Assembly (NCBI RefSeq): GCF_004138165.1
Contig: NZ_RYFF01000022.1
Coordinates: 27,205 to 91,204 of the forward strand
Length of the DNA: 64,000 nucleotides
Direction of reading: 5' to 3'
DNA from: Candidatus Chloroploca sp. Khr17
Lineage (GTDB): Bacteria; Chloroflexota; Chloroflexia; Chloroflexales; Chloroflexaceae
The notes under the pieces were generated by a model that saw nothing but the letters and a program-made list of their open reading frames with translations, did not search any database and was not told the origin of the DNA. Position 1 is the first letter of the stretch, and the number at the start of each line of letters is the position of its first letter. Below, piece by piece: positions 25,540 to 36,211 of this stretch. The position numbers and the translations under genes were made by a program.

Positions 25540-27207
25540 CTAGTGTGGCCGCCAGGGTAGGCTCAGGGTAAACCGACTGCCCTGACCAAGACTGCTGGTG
25601 ACGGTAAGGGCACCTTGGTGCAACTTTGCGAGCCGCGAAGCCAGCACAAGCCCCAAGCCAACCCCACCATAACGCCGCGTTAGGCCGCTGTCAATTTGCA
25701 CAAAGGGCTGAAAGAGACGCGAGAGATCAGTTTCGGCGATCCCGATGCCCGTGTCAATAATGTGAAAGAGCGCGCGACCCTCGTCTGCATTGCCACGCAG
25801 TTCGAGTCGGACTATGCCCCCGGTATGACTAAATTTCACGGCATTGCTCAACAGATTGACGAGCACCTGTTTGATCCGCCGATGATCACCATACAACTCA
25901 GTCACTGCAGGATCAAGATCAAGTTGAACCGTAACTTGTCTTGCTTTTGCGGCCTCGGCAACTACGCGCACACACGCAATGCAGAGCTCGTAGACTTCAA
26001 GCAACCCAGGCTGCAGCTCAAGCGTGCCTGCTTCAATCCGGGTCAAATCGAGCAGATCGGTGATCAAGGTCTGCAAATGCCGCCCGTTCCCCTCCAGATC
26101 CTGGATCGTACGCTGTTGCCAGGCATTGAGCGGGCCATACAACTGTGACCGGAATAATTCCACCTGCCCGAGCATGCTATTCAACGGGGTACGCAACTCG
26201 TGGCTGAGATGCGCCAGAAATTCGTCTTTGGTGCGGTTTGCTCGGTCAAGCTCTTGATTCATGAGCAAGAGCTCGTCACGACTCTGCTGTAATTGCTCAG
26301 CTACCTGCTTGCGCTGGGTAATGTTGCGTGCGATGCCTTCAATGGCAACAAGGGTGCCGTGGTCATCGTGAACAAGCGCGTTCCGAACTTCAAACCAGAG
26401 GGGCGAACCATCACAGTGCTGACCACGCAACTCGAAGGGGCCAATGAGTTGTGTCGGGTTACTGATTCTCCGCGCTAGCCTGACCTGATCTTCGGGGAAG
26501 AGAATCTCACTCTTCAGCAGCGGCGAGGCATAAAACTCCTCAAGGCTGTAGCCCGTGATCGCTTTGATGGCCGGACTGATATAAGTGATGCGCGGTTCAG
26601 GCTGCAGATCCACGCGGTAGACAATATCAGGTGCATTCTCGGCGAGCCTCCGGTAGCGCTCCTCGCTCTCGCGCAGCGCCTGTTCAACCCGAGTGCGTAC
26701 CGTGATCTCGGCCTGCAAGCGTTCATTCGCCATGCTTAATTCAGAGGTACGTTCAGCAACCCGTTGTTCGAGCGTGGCATTGAGCTCACGCAGGGCTTCT
26801 TCTGCCGCTTTGCGGGCGGTAATGTCCTCGATAATGCCCAGTACCTCAATAATCTTGCCATCAACATCATAAATCGGCGAAACTGTCACCTTGACCCAGA
26901 TGATCGTGCCGTTTTTGTGATAGAGCCGACGCTCGAGCGTATAGGTTCGCAGCTCACCGCTCAAGAGTTTGAGGGCCAATACGCTATCGGCTTCGTTATC
27001 ATCAGGATGCGCAATATCATGCAGCGTTAGCCGGGTTAATTCGTCTTTGGTGTAACCGACAAGATCACAATACCGCTGATTGACGCGCATAATAAGGCCA
27101 TCATAGCGGATATGACTCATCCCAACGGCCGCCTGCTCAAAGGAAGCCCGAAAACGCTCTTCACTGGCACGCAGTTTATCGAGGAGTTGTTCTTCTGAGG
27201 ACAGCAT
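25540..27207 (-). CDS. PAS-PAS sensor histidine kinase
   Basis: A 555-residue soluble sensor kinase. Two PAS/PAC modules lie at about 12-135 (HIRYDGLIMRVNQRYCDLVGY ... GIIEDITARK) and 185-310 (GIARNITQRK), joined by a coiled coil. The HisKA dimerisation helix has the phosphoacceptor His in AHLSHELRTPLN near 340 and the HATPase has NLLSNAVKFS, IDTGIGI and RRYGGVGLGLVLASRL. It has no transmembrane segment, so it senses something in the cytoplasm. No response regulator is adjacent. It is divergent from a second kinase 200 bases away. Confidence 0.93.
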   Translation of the reverse strand: MLSSEEQLLDKLRASEERFRASFEQAAVGMSHIRYDGLIMRVNQRYCDLVGYTKDELTRLTLHDIAHPDDNEADSVLALKLLSGELRTYTLERRLYHKNGTIIWVKVTVSPIYDVDGKIIEVLGIIEDITARKAAEEALRELNATLEQRVAERTSELSMANERLQAEITVRTRVEQALRESEERYRRLAENAPDIVYRVDLQPEPRITYISPAIKAITGYSLEEFYASPLLKSEILFPEDQVRLARRISNPTQLIGPFELRGQHCDGSPLWFEVRNALVHDDHGTLVAIEGIARNITQRKQVAEQLQQSRDELLLMNQELDRANRTKDEFLAHLSHELRTPLNSMLGQVELFRSQLYGPLNAWQQRTIQDLEGNGRHLQTLITDLLDLTRIEAGTLELQPGLLEVYELCIACVRVVAEAAKARQVTVQLDLDPAVTELYGDHRRIKQVLVNLLSNAVKFSHTGGIVRLELRGNADEGRALFHIIDTGIGIAETDLSRLFQPFVQIDSGLTRRYGGVGLGLVLASRLAKLHQGALTVTSSLGQGSRFTLSLPWRPH

Positions 27208-27262
27208 CGATAGAAACTCGATCTATCGGTTAAATAAAGTTAAAGAATGGTCTATAGATCAA

Positions 27263-27271
27263 AGTATAACA
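27263..27271 (-). promoter_or_regulatory. Extended -10 element before the PAS-PAS kinase
   Basis: On the minus strand TGTTATACT forms an extended -10 (TGN plus TATACT) 55 bases before the start codon. No good -35 is visible. Confidence 0.35.
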
Positions 27272-27408
27272 CGTTCTCCCTTGCTCTGATGCTGACAACC
27301 TTATTCGCCTGCGCACAAATGACGTGACGTGTGTTAGCATGAGATGAAAAGCTCGTTCTTGATAGCAAAGGTATACACTCTCTCTGGAGGATACGCCCTG
27401 GCACAAGG

Positions 27409-29094
27409 ATGACTGAGAAAAACCGTATGCAATCAGGTCAAGCCGACATTCTAGATTCATTCTCAGCGCAGGCTCTCCTGGATTCCCTCTTTGCTTTCGT
27501 TGGCGTCGTCACGTTTGATGGCATTTTGATCGAAGCGAATCAGTCTGCGCTCAAGGTCGCCGGTTTGCAACCCGCTGAGGTCATTGGCAAACCATTTCAT
27601 GAGACCTACTGGTGGTCATACGATCCTGACGTCCAGGCTCAGCTACGCCTGGCCCTTGCGCGTGGCCAGGCAGGTGAGACCTCACGGTATGATGTGATGG
27701 TGCGGGTCGCCGACGAGCGCCTGATGATGATTGACTTTATGCTGGCGCCGCTCTGTGATGCATATGGCAATGTCCGCTACCTGATACCTTCAGCCATTGA
27801 TGTCAGCGAGCGCTATAACATCCAGCATGAACGTGAGTTTCTGCTCGCCCGTGAGCGCATTGCACGCCAGATGGCCGAGCAAGCCGTGCGACGGGTAGAG
27901 CGTCTGCAGGTGATTACCTCAGCCCTTTCTGAAGCTGTAACCTCCCTGGATGTAGCGAGCGTCGTCGTGGAAGAAGTACGCCAGATCCTCGAAGCCCAGC
28001 AGGTTACCATGTATATTCGCCGTGCCGATGGTAGCGCGCTCGATGTCTTGCAAAGCACCAGCACGAGTTCCTCTGATGAACCTGTGCCGCTCACCCTGCC
28101 GCTCGACAGCGCGCATCCGCTTGGCGAAATCTTGCAGACGGCCCTGCCAGTCTTTCTTGTCTCACAGGCCGATCGGCAGGCTCGCTACCAATCAGCGACC
28201 CTTCTGCCACTCGCAGTAGATGCGCACGGCCTGGCGCTGCTGCCACTTGAAATCGAGGGCGAGGTGATGGGCGTCTGTATGGTTAGTTTTGCTGAGCCAC
28301 GTCAATTCCCCCAGGATGAACGGGCTTTTCTGTGGGCGATTGCCGTGCAATGTGCCCAGGCATTGCAACGTGCCCGTCTCTATAGCACCATGCAAGAGGC
28401 CATCGCCATGCGCGACCATTTCATTGCCGTCGCCTCACACGACTTACGTACCCCTCTCACCGTGATGCTCGGCCAGGCCCAGTTGCTCGAACGCCGCATG
28501 CAACAGGCGCAGCTTGGTGAAGCCTTTACCCGCCCGATTCAGGCGATTGTTCAGCAGAACCTGCGGCTCAACCGGATGCTGACGGCCTTGCTTGATCTCT
28601 CACGCATTCAGACCGGCCAACTGGTCATCGAACGCGACTGGTTTGACCTGCGGAGGCTGGTCGAGCGCATTGTGGCCGAGGTGAGCCCGACGCTGAGCCG
28701 GCATACCCTTAAACTGGTGGCCGCGCCTGATCCACTGCCGATCTTTGCTGACGAACTGCGCATTGAAGAAGTGATCCAGAATATTATTAGCAATGCCGTC
28801 AAATATAGTCCGGCAGGAGGCCCCGTCACCATTGTCTTGCAACAAACACCCGAGCATATCTGCCTGAACATCACGGATCAAGGCATTGGCATCCCTCTTG
28901 AGGCGCAACAGCATCTGTTTGAGCAGTTCTATCGTGCCGCCAATGCCCAGCACAGTTCGTTCAGTGGCCTGGGCATTGGCCTCTACATTGTTCGCGAGAT
29001 TGTGCAGCAGCACGGTGGTCTGATCACCTGTACTAGCCATGAAGGCCAAGGGACAACCTTTACGATCTGCCTCCCACTGAGCGACCATAACTAG
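27409..29094 (+). CDS. PAS-GAF sensor histidine kinase
   Basis: A 561-residue cytoplasmic sensor kinase. The PAS domain (about 22-140; GVVTFDGILIEANQSALKVAG) is followed by a coiled coil, a GAF domain (about 165-325) with LALLPLEIEGEVMGVCMVSF, and a HisKA helix with FIAVASHDLRTPLTVMLGQ (phospho-His near 344). The HATPase carries NIISNAVKYS, ITDQGIGIP and SGLGIGLYIVREIV. The GAF region has no obvious bilin-binding Cys motif. The ATG at 27409 is the longest option; an ATG at 27427 is possible. It ends in a long hairpin facing the DUF427 gene. Confidence 0.93.
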   Translation: MTEKNRMQSGQADILDSFSAQALLDSLFAFVGVVTFDGILIEANQSALKVAGLQPAEVIGKPFHETYWWSYDPDVQAQLRLALARGQAGETSRYDVMVRVADERLMMIDFMLAPLCDAYGNVRYLIPSAIDVSERYNIQHEREFLLARERIARQMAEQAVRRVERLQVITSALSEAVTSLDVASVVVEEVRQILEAQQVTMYIRRADGSALDVLQSTSTSSSDEPVPLTLPLDSAHPLGEILQTALPVFLVSQADRQARYQSATLLPLAVDAHGLALLPLEIEGEVMGVCMVSFAEPRQFPQDERAFLWAIAVQCAQALQRARLYSTMQEAIAMRDHFIAVASHDLRTPLTVMLGQAQLLERRMQQAQLGEAFTRPIQAIVQQNLRLNRMLTALLDLSRIQTGQLVIERDWFDLRRLVERIVAEVSPTLSRHTLKLVAAPDPLPIFADELRIEEVIQNIISNAVKYSPAGGPVTIVLQQTPEHICLNITDQGIGIPLEAQQHLFEQFYRAANAQHSSFSGLGIGLYIVREIVQQHGGLITCTSHEGQGTTFTICLPLSDHN

Positions 29095-29170
29095 GCTGTC
29101 GCCCGAACAATCAAGGCTTGTGCGGTGGCAAACAGCCTGCTTCGCAGGCTGTTTGCCACCGCACAAGCCT
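29093..29170. terminator. 27-bp perfect hairpin between convergent genes, with inverted GGGCGACAGCC module
   Basis: Arms 29114-29140 and 29144-29170 are perfectly complementary around TTC. The arm starts AGGCTTGTGCGGTGGCAAAC, related to the 17.2 and 58.8 kb hairpins. AGGCTGTCGCCC at 29093-29104 is the reverse complement of the module downstream of the 8.5 kb hairpin. It abuts both stop codons, so a bidirectional terminator role is likely, although it has no T-tract. Confidence 0.85.
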
Positions 29171-29662
29171 CTACCATCCCCACGTTCCAGGGCCGCCCTT
29201 GAACGGCCCGACAATATCCGACGTAATCCAACCCCCATAGAAACCACCTGGCTGAGGCATCACCCGTTCGCCATCAACAAAGCATCCATCCATTGGTTCA
29301 GGATAAAAAGCCAGCGCATTGGCAAGCGACTCAAAACCCCGGGTTGGCTGTGGGTAGGCCCAAGCAACATCTTCAACACGCTGATCACCAACATGAAGTG
29401 TATAGTAGATCGCATGGCCTTTGAATTCGCAGAAACTGCTACGCATCGTACGAGTCAAATAACGCATCTGCACATCCTCAGGAGGGATATAGTAGACCGG
29501 CGGATGGCTGGTTTCGAGCACCCGAAAGGCCCGCCGCGTATCGGCAAGCAGAATACCCCCAAAATAGATCTGAAGATGGCGTGAGGTCGCCTCGAGTCGC
29601 GGTGGCCGAGGATAATCCCAGACCGACTCCTGACCTTCACCCGGTGGAATGCGACGTATCAT
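29171..29662 (-). CDS. DUF427 domain protein
   Basis: A 163-residue DUF427 protein. The family marks are ESVWDYPRPPRLE near the N-terminus, FGGILLADTRRAFRVLETSHPPVYYIP, and the SSFCEFKGHAIYYTL core. It is a soluble single-domain protein whose biochemical role is not established to my knowledge. It is transcribed divergently from recA across a 190-base gap. Confidence 0.9.
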   Translation of the reverse strand: MIRRIPPGEGQESVWDYPRPPRLEATSRHLQIYFGGILLADTRRAFRVLETSHPPVYYIPPEDVQMRYLTRTMRSSFCEFKGHAIYYTLHVGDQRVEDVAWAYPQPTRGFESLANALAFYPEPMDGCFVDGERVMPQPGGFYGGWITSDIVGPFKGGPGTWGW

Positions 29663-29748
29663 TTTTAATTCCTCCTTTCTTTCACTATAGCATAGCTTTG
29701 CTGCGTATCCTTTGACGTGCGGCAGCGGTATAGATCATGCACGCAACT

Positions 29749-29776
29749 TGCCAATCACGCACGGACGTGCTATAAT
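29749..29776 (+). promoter_or_regulatory. Probable recA promoter
   Basis: TTGCCA (29749-29754), a 16-base spacer and TATAAT (29771-29776) with an upstream TGC (extended -10) lie about 80 bases before the recA GTG start. No recognisable LexA box of the Gram-positive GAAC-N4-GTTC type overlaps it. Confidence 0.6.
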
Positions 29777-29855
29777 AGAACGGATTTGCGGGCGAGTCAA
29801 TCTGCGTTGACAGCGCCCCTCCCTCATAGTAGAGTAGAGAGAAGGAGAAGCACGA

Positions 29856-31985
29856 GTGTCAGCACATAACGGAGGAGCGCCCGCGATGGCAATCGCGCCC
29901 GAAAAAGAGAAGGCCCTGGCTGCCGCAATGAGCCAGATCGACCGCAAATTCGGCAAAGGCTCGATCATGAAGATGGGCGAGCTCAACTCGCGTCTGGCGA
30001 TTGAGGCGATCCCCACTGGTTCAATTGCCCTCGACATTGCGCTGGGCATCGGTGGCTTGCCACGCGGTCGCGTTGTCGAAATCTTTGGCCCGGAGAGCAG
30101 TGGCAAAACAACGCTGGCCCAGCATATCATTGCTGAAGCCCAGAAACTCGGTGGTGTCTGTGCGTTCATTGACGCTGAGCATGCCTTTGACCCGATCTAT
30201 GCCCAGCGCTGTGGTGTCCAGATCGATGATCTGCTCGTCTCACAGCCTGACACAGGTGAACAAGGGCTTGAGATCTGTGAAACCCTGGTTCGCTCCAATG
30301 CCATCGATGTCATCGTCATCGACTCAGTGGCCGCCCTGGTGCCTCGCGCCGAAATCGAAGGCGACATGGGTGACAGCCTCCCCGGCCTCCAGGCCCGCCT
30401 GATGAGCCAAGCCCTGCGCAAGCTCTCTGGGGCCATTAACAAAAGTCGCACTATTGTCATCTTCCTCAACCAGTTGCGTATGAAGATCGGGGTGATGTTC
30501 GGGTGTTTCCATTATAACGCACGTGTCATTCTGGCTGATGGCACCAGTGAAAAGATTGGCAAAATTGTCAATCAGAAGCTGCCCGTTGAGGTCATGTCAT
30601 ATAACCATACGACTGGTCAGTTTGAACCACGACCAGTCGTAAATTGGTTCAACAACGGCCCAACCGATCTTTTCCTTCAGTTCACAGTCGCTGCGAATGA
30701 GGGTAGTGGACGCCACGCCTTTGCTTGTACACCCAATCACTTGCTGCTCTCGGAATATGGCTATAAGCCCGCTGAGGAGTTGCAAGTTGGTGATCGTTTA
30801 ATGACGATGGTGCAATACTACCTTTCGTCTGTCCAAAAACAGGTGGTGATTGGTTCATTGCTTGGTGACGGTAGCTTACGTAAATCCAGTGATTTCAATA
30901 CCAGTTTACGGATTGGTCACGGGGCCAAGCAGGATGCCTATTGTCTTTGGAAGCAGTCACTCTTTCAAGAGTTGATTGGTTCGGAGACGACAAACTCGCG
31001 AGGCGGGCACAGCTTTGATACCATCCCAATGTATGAGTTGACGCAGGTATTGGAAGACAACTACGATCAGCGGGGCAAAAATCCGAGTCAGACCCTCATT
31101 GATCGGTTGACGCCCCTGGCGATAGCGATTTGGTACATGGATGATGGCACGTTTGATAGTGAGCGCCAGAATCGTTGCTCAATCTCGTGCCCCGGCTTGC
31201 CCCTTGAAAAACAACAAGCTTTGGTACGTTGGTTTCACGATCAAGGCATTGCCGCGAATTTGGACGGGCGTGGTCGCATCAATTTCGGCGTCTCAGCAAC
31301 ACCCAAACTGCACGAGTTGATTGCACCATTTATCCATCCTTCCATGGAATACAAGTTGCTTCCTGAACTGCGCGGAAGGTTTGTGCCATTTGAAACCAGA
31401 GCCGAGCGAACCTTGCAGGCCGTACCGTTACCTATTGTTGACATTCATGTCAAGCCCGAGACGCGAGGTATGAACCGGTTTGATCTCGAGGTTGAAGGTA
31501 ACCATAGCTACCTTGTTGATGGTGTGGTTGTCCATAATTCGCCCGAAACGACAACCGGTGGGCAGGCACTCAAGTTTTACGCCTCGGTGCGCCTCGATAT
31601 TCGACGGATCGAGACGCTCAAGTCGGGGCAAGAGGTGATTGGTTCACGGGCACGCGTCAAGGTGATCAAGAATAAGGTGGCCCCACCCTTCCGCCAGGCT
31701 GAATTTGATATCCTCGCCAATGAGGGTATTTCGCGTGAGGGCAATATCCTTGATGTTGGCGTCGAGATGAGTATCATCCGCAAGAGCGGGGCCTGGTTCT
31801 ACCTCGCCGAAGACCGGCTCGGGCAGGGGCGTGAGAATGTGCGTAATTTCTTGAAGGAGAACCCGGCGCTGACTGAAGAGATCGAGCGCCTGATTAAAGC
31901 CCAGGGCCTCTCGAATCCGATTGCGTTGCCGGTCGCAGCCATTGCCGACGATGAAGACGCCGGTCTCTTTGAAGACGAGGAGTAG
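29856..31985 (+). CDS. recA: RecA recombinase precursor containing an intein
   Basis: A 709-residue precursor: 364 residues of RecA interrupted by a 345-residue intein. The RecA part has Walker [10 protein letters not shown] near residue 78-86, [29 protein letters not shown] and [12 protein letters not shown]. The host sequence resumes [20 protein letters not shown], so the insertion splits the L2 DNA-binding loop between Gly216 and the following Ser. The mature protein should catalyse strand exchange and SOS co-protease activity only after splicing. The GTG start has AAGGAG eight bases upstream. It is followed 13 bases later by recX. The acidic C-terminal tail ([12 protein letters not shown]) is typical. 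Confidence 0.97.
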   Translation: MSAHNGGAPAMAIAPEKEKALAAAMSQIDRKFGKGSIMKMGELNSRLAIEAIPTGSIALDIALGIGGLPRGRVVEIFGPESSGKTTLAQHIIAEAQKLGGVCAFIDAEHAFDPIYAQRCGVQIDDLLVSQPDTGEQGLEICETLVRSNAIDVIVIDSVAALVPRAEIEGDMGDSLPGLQARLMSQALRKLSGAINKSRTIVIFLNQLRMKIGVMFGCFHYNARVILADGTSEKIGKIVNQKLPVEVMSYNHTTGQFEPRPVVNWFNNGPTDLFLQFTVAANEGSGRHAFACTPNHLLLSEYGYKPAEELQVGDRLMTMVQYYLSSVQKQVVIGSLLGDGSLRKSSDFNTSLRIGHGAKQDAYCLWKQSLFQELIGSETTNSRGGHSFDTIPMYELTQVLEDNYDQRGKNPSQTLIDRLTPLAIAIWYMDDGTFDSERQNRCSISCPGLPLEKQQALVRWFHDQGIAANLDGRGRINFGVSATPKLHELIAPFIHPSMEYKLLPELRGRFVPFETRAERTLQAVPLPIVDIHVKPETRGMNRFDLEVEGNHSYLVDGVVVHNSPETTTGGQALKFYASVRLDIRRIETLKSGQEVIGSRARVKVIKNKVAPPFRQAEFDILANEGISREGNILDVGVEMSIIRKSGAWFYLAEDRLGQGRENVRNFLKENPALTEEIERLIKAQGLSNPIALPVAAIADDEDAGLFEDEE
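30504..31538 (+). mobile_element. RecA intein with LAGLIDADG homing endonuclease, 345 aa
   Basis: The intein spans residues 217-561 of the precursor. It starts with Cys ([13 protein letters not shown], block A), has the block B Thr and His in [10 protein letters not shown], two LAGLIDADG-type motifs ([10 protein letters not shown] near residue 334 and [10 protein letters not shown]), and ends [20 protein letters not shown] followed by Ser as the first C-extein residue. All splicing residues are present, so it should be active (class 1). The base composition looks more AT-rich than the flanking recA, consistent with horizontal arrival. The site is the L2 loop, as I recall for the M. leprae-type rather than M. 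tuberculosis-type RecA intein. Confidence 0.95.
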
Positions 31986-31998
31986 CTAGTCAGCCACG

Positions 31999-32667
31999 AT
32001 GCCCGCAGGCACCATTACCGCCATTACTGCGCAGGCTCACGATAGCCAGCGTGTCAATATCTTTATTGATGGGGCCTTCGCCCTTGGGATAAGCCTCGCA
32101 ACCCTCGCCCGTGAGAGTTTGTGGATCGGTCTGACCCTTGATGATGCCGCCTGGCAACGCCTGGCGGCATCAGCACAGGTAGAACAGGCCCTCCTGTCCG
32201 CCATGCGCTTGCTCGATGCCCGCCCTCGTAGCCGCGCCGAGGTGCGCTTGCGCCTGCGCCAGAAAGAGCATCCCCCCCAGGTGATTGATCAGGTGCTCGA
32301 GCGTCTGCAAGACCTTGGGTTGCTTGATGATGCGGCGTTTAGTCGCTACTGGGTTGAAAACCGGCAACGTTTTCGCCCGCGGGGGGTGCGTGCGCTCGTT
32401 GCCGAGTTGCGCAGCAAAGGCGTAGATCGTGATACAATCGCAACAGCACTGGCCGAGGTCGGTGCCGATGCTGAAGGAGAACGGCAGGCGGCAGAACAGG
32501 TAGCGCGATCAGTTCTTGCACGGTACTGTGCATGCCCTGACCGCGCCACGTTTCAGCGCCGCCTCGGCGGGCTCCTCCAACGACGAGGCTTTGCCCTCGC
32601 TGTCATTCGTCCGTTGCTCGAAACCCTCTGGTATGAATGTTCTGCCTCACAGGGTGACGAGACGTGA
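31999..32667 (+). CDS. recX: Regulatory protein RecX
   Basis: A 222-residue RecX, which in other bacteria binds RecA filaments and restrains them. The three-helix repeats are visible: ALLSAMRLLDARPRSRAEVRLRL, VLERLQDLGLLDDAAFSRYWVENRQ and RGVRALVAELRSKGVDRDTIATAL. It is 13 bases downstream of recA, the usual order. The N-terminal 60 residues carry a beta-rich extension (ITAITAQAHDSQRVNIFIDG) seen in several longer RecX proteins. Confidence 0.93.
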   Translation: MPAGTITAITAQAHDSQRVNIFIDGAFALGISLATLARESLWIGLTLDDAAWQRLAASAQVEQALLSAMRLLDARPRSRAEVRLRLRQKEHPPQVIDQVLERLQDLGLLDDAAFSRYWVENRQRFRPRGVRALVAELRSKGVDRDTIATALAEVGADAEGERQAAEQVARSVLARYCACPDRATFQRRLGGLLQRRGFALAVIRPLLETLWYECSASQGDET

Positions 32668-32709
32668 GGCGGGGTATGGCCCCGTGTCTGATATTAAAGA
32701 GGCGCGCTG

Positions 32710-35074
<2,365 letters not shown>

Positions 35075-35740
35075 CTAGTCCATATCTTCTTCATCCCAGT
35101 TGCGCCCGATGCGTGGCGCTGGCGGCGGCGGTAAGGGGCGTATATACGAGGGCCGACCGCCATTCTCGTTGCTTTGGCGGTTTGTGATTGTCCGCGGTGT
35201 GAGCGGGGGCGGTGGATCAAGGCGAGCAGTGATGATGCGCGAGGGCGAGTGCATCTCGGCAGCAACGGCACGCGCCACCGAGGTCGGCGGTGGGCCAAGG
35301 GATTCGGGTTCGGGCATGATCATCGGGGCCGGGGAAGGACGGGCAACTTCCTGGAAGACCGGGAGATCCCGGTGCATTGTGTGGGGCGGGGTGCCTCGAT
35401 TGCCACGCAAATACTGCATCGCTTCGTATTCGTCGCCAAAGAGGCCAATCCCGCTGACGAGTTTCACGAGGGGAGCAAAGATCAAGAGATGATGCGTGTT
35501 GACGACAAAGGCCAGGTGGCCTAAATGAGGGTGATGAGCGATCTCTTCCGTTCGTCGGCGCGCTCCGGGTGACGCCCCGGCAATGTAACGTCCGTCAACA
35601 AGAAGATCAGTCGGCATCGGGCAGGCTTCGAGCAGGGACCACATCTCGGCATAATAATTCTCGGCGTGATCACGACTCAGGTGTCCTTCAAGAGTGACCC
35701 AGACGAGATCATCGCCATGACGAGTAATGCGGTAGGGCAT
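35075..35740 (-). CDS. SpoIIAA/STAS-like domain protein with proline-rich tail
   Basis: A 221-residue protein. Residues 1-115 look like a SpoIIAA-like (STAS-related) alpha/beta domain: YRITRHGDDLVWVTLEGHLSRDHAENYYAEM, then TDLLVDGRYIAGASPGARRR, then LAFVVNTHHLLIFAPLVKLVSG and GDEYEAMQYLRG. Residues 120-221 are low-complexity, rich in proline, arginine and acidic residues, and likely disordered. The start chosen is the methionine of the domain, three codons inside the longest frame. Function unknown; the domain assignment is by pattern and moderate. Confidence 0.7.
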   Translation of the reverse strand: MPYRITRHGDDLVWVTLEGHLSRDHAENYYAEMWSLLEACPMPTDLLVDGRYIAGASPGARRRTEEIAHHPHLGHLAFVVNTHHLLIFAPLVKLVSGIGLFGDEYEAMQYLRGNRGTPPHTMHRDLPVFQEVARPSPAPMIMPEPESLGPPPTSVARAVAAEMHSPSRIITARLDPPPPLTPRTITNRQSNENGGRPSYIRPLPPPPAPRIGRNWDEEDMD

Positions 35741-35880
35741 CGTTCGCACTTTCTAGGAAGCTATCCGAACGAGCAAACGTCATGGGCCGGCCCAGATGCC
35801 GGACAGTATCGTGCGTAGATAGCTCCGGGCTCAAGCGCCCATCGGGGGGAAACGCTGAGACGAGTAGCGGGTGCGTGCCC

Positions 35881-35909
35881 ATTATACAAGTCTCGTGCTT
35901 ATATGTCTA
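35881..35909 (-). promoter_or_regulatory. Promoter for the SpoIIAA-like gene
   Basis: On the minus strand TAGACA (35909-35904), a 17-base spacer and TATAAT (35886-35881) form a good housekeeping promoter. It predicts a leader of about 130 bases with GC-rich self-complementary stretches; no known riboswitch was recognised in it. Confidence 0.55.
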
Positions 35910-35946
35910 TAGGTTGAAGTGAGAAGTAATCACAATTTATCGTATA

Positions 35947-36001
35947 CATTTGCTTACCGAAAGAGGGGCACCTGCGGGGCCCCTCTTTCGGTAAGCAAAT
36001 G
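35947..36001. repeat. 23-bp perfect hairpin
   Basis: Arms 35947-35969 and 35979-36001 are perfectly complementary; the loop region CCTGCGG-type centre (ACCTGCGGG) can pair further. It lies in the divergent gap between the SpoIIAA-like and GGDEF genes. Outside this hairpin and the promoters, I see nothing else in 35741-36211. Confidence 0.82.
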
Positions 36002-36127
36002 AGGATGACGGTAGCAAGGCTATGAGGGAAGATGCTTCGCTGCGCTCAACATGGCAAGCATACGGCACCAGCAAAGAAAGAGGGTTTCTGTAAGATCTTC
36101 GCAATCATTCTGGTAATAGGCATCCAG

Positions 36128-36133
36128 TATAAT
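36128..36133 (+). promoter_or_regulatory. -10 box before the diguanylate cyclase gene
   Basis: A perfect TATAAT lies 78 bases upstream of the ATG at 36212; no convincing -35 is present. Confidence 0.35.
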
Positions 36134-36211
36134 AAGAACTGCTGGTGGCACCACCTACTTGTGGCCTCTCATCAAGCCAACCAGATAGCCATCCCGTGAT
36201 AGAGAGCTTGC

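Noticed and set aside
29690..29855. LexA box upstream of recA
   Set aside because: No GAAC-N4-GTTC or CTGT-N8-ACAG type palindrome overlaps the promoter. Another operator type may exist in this phylum but could not be recognised.
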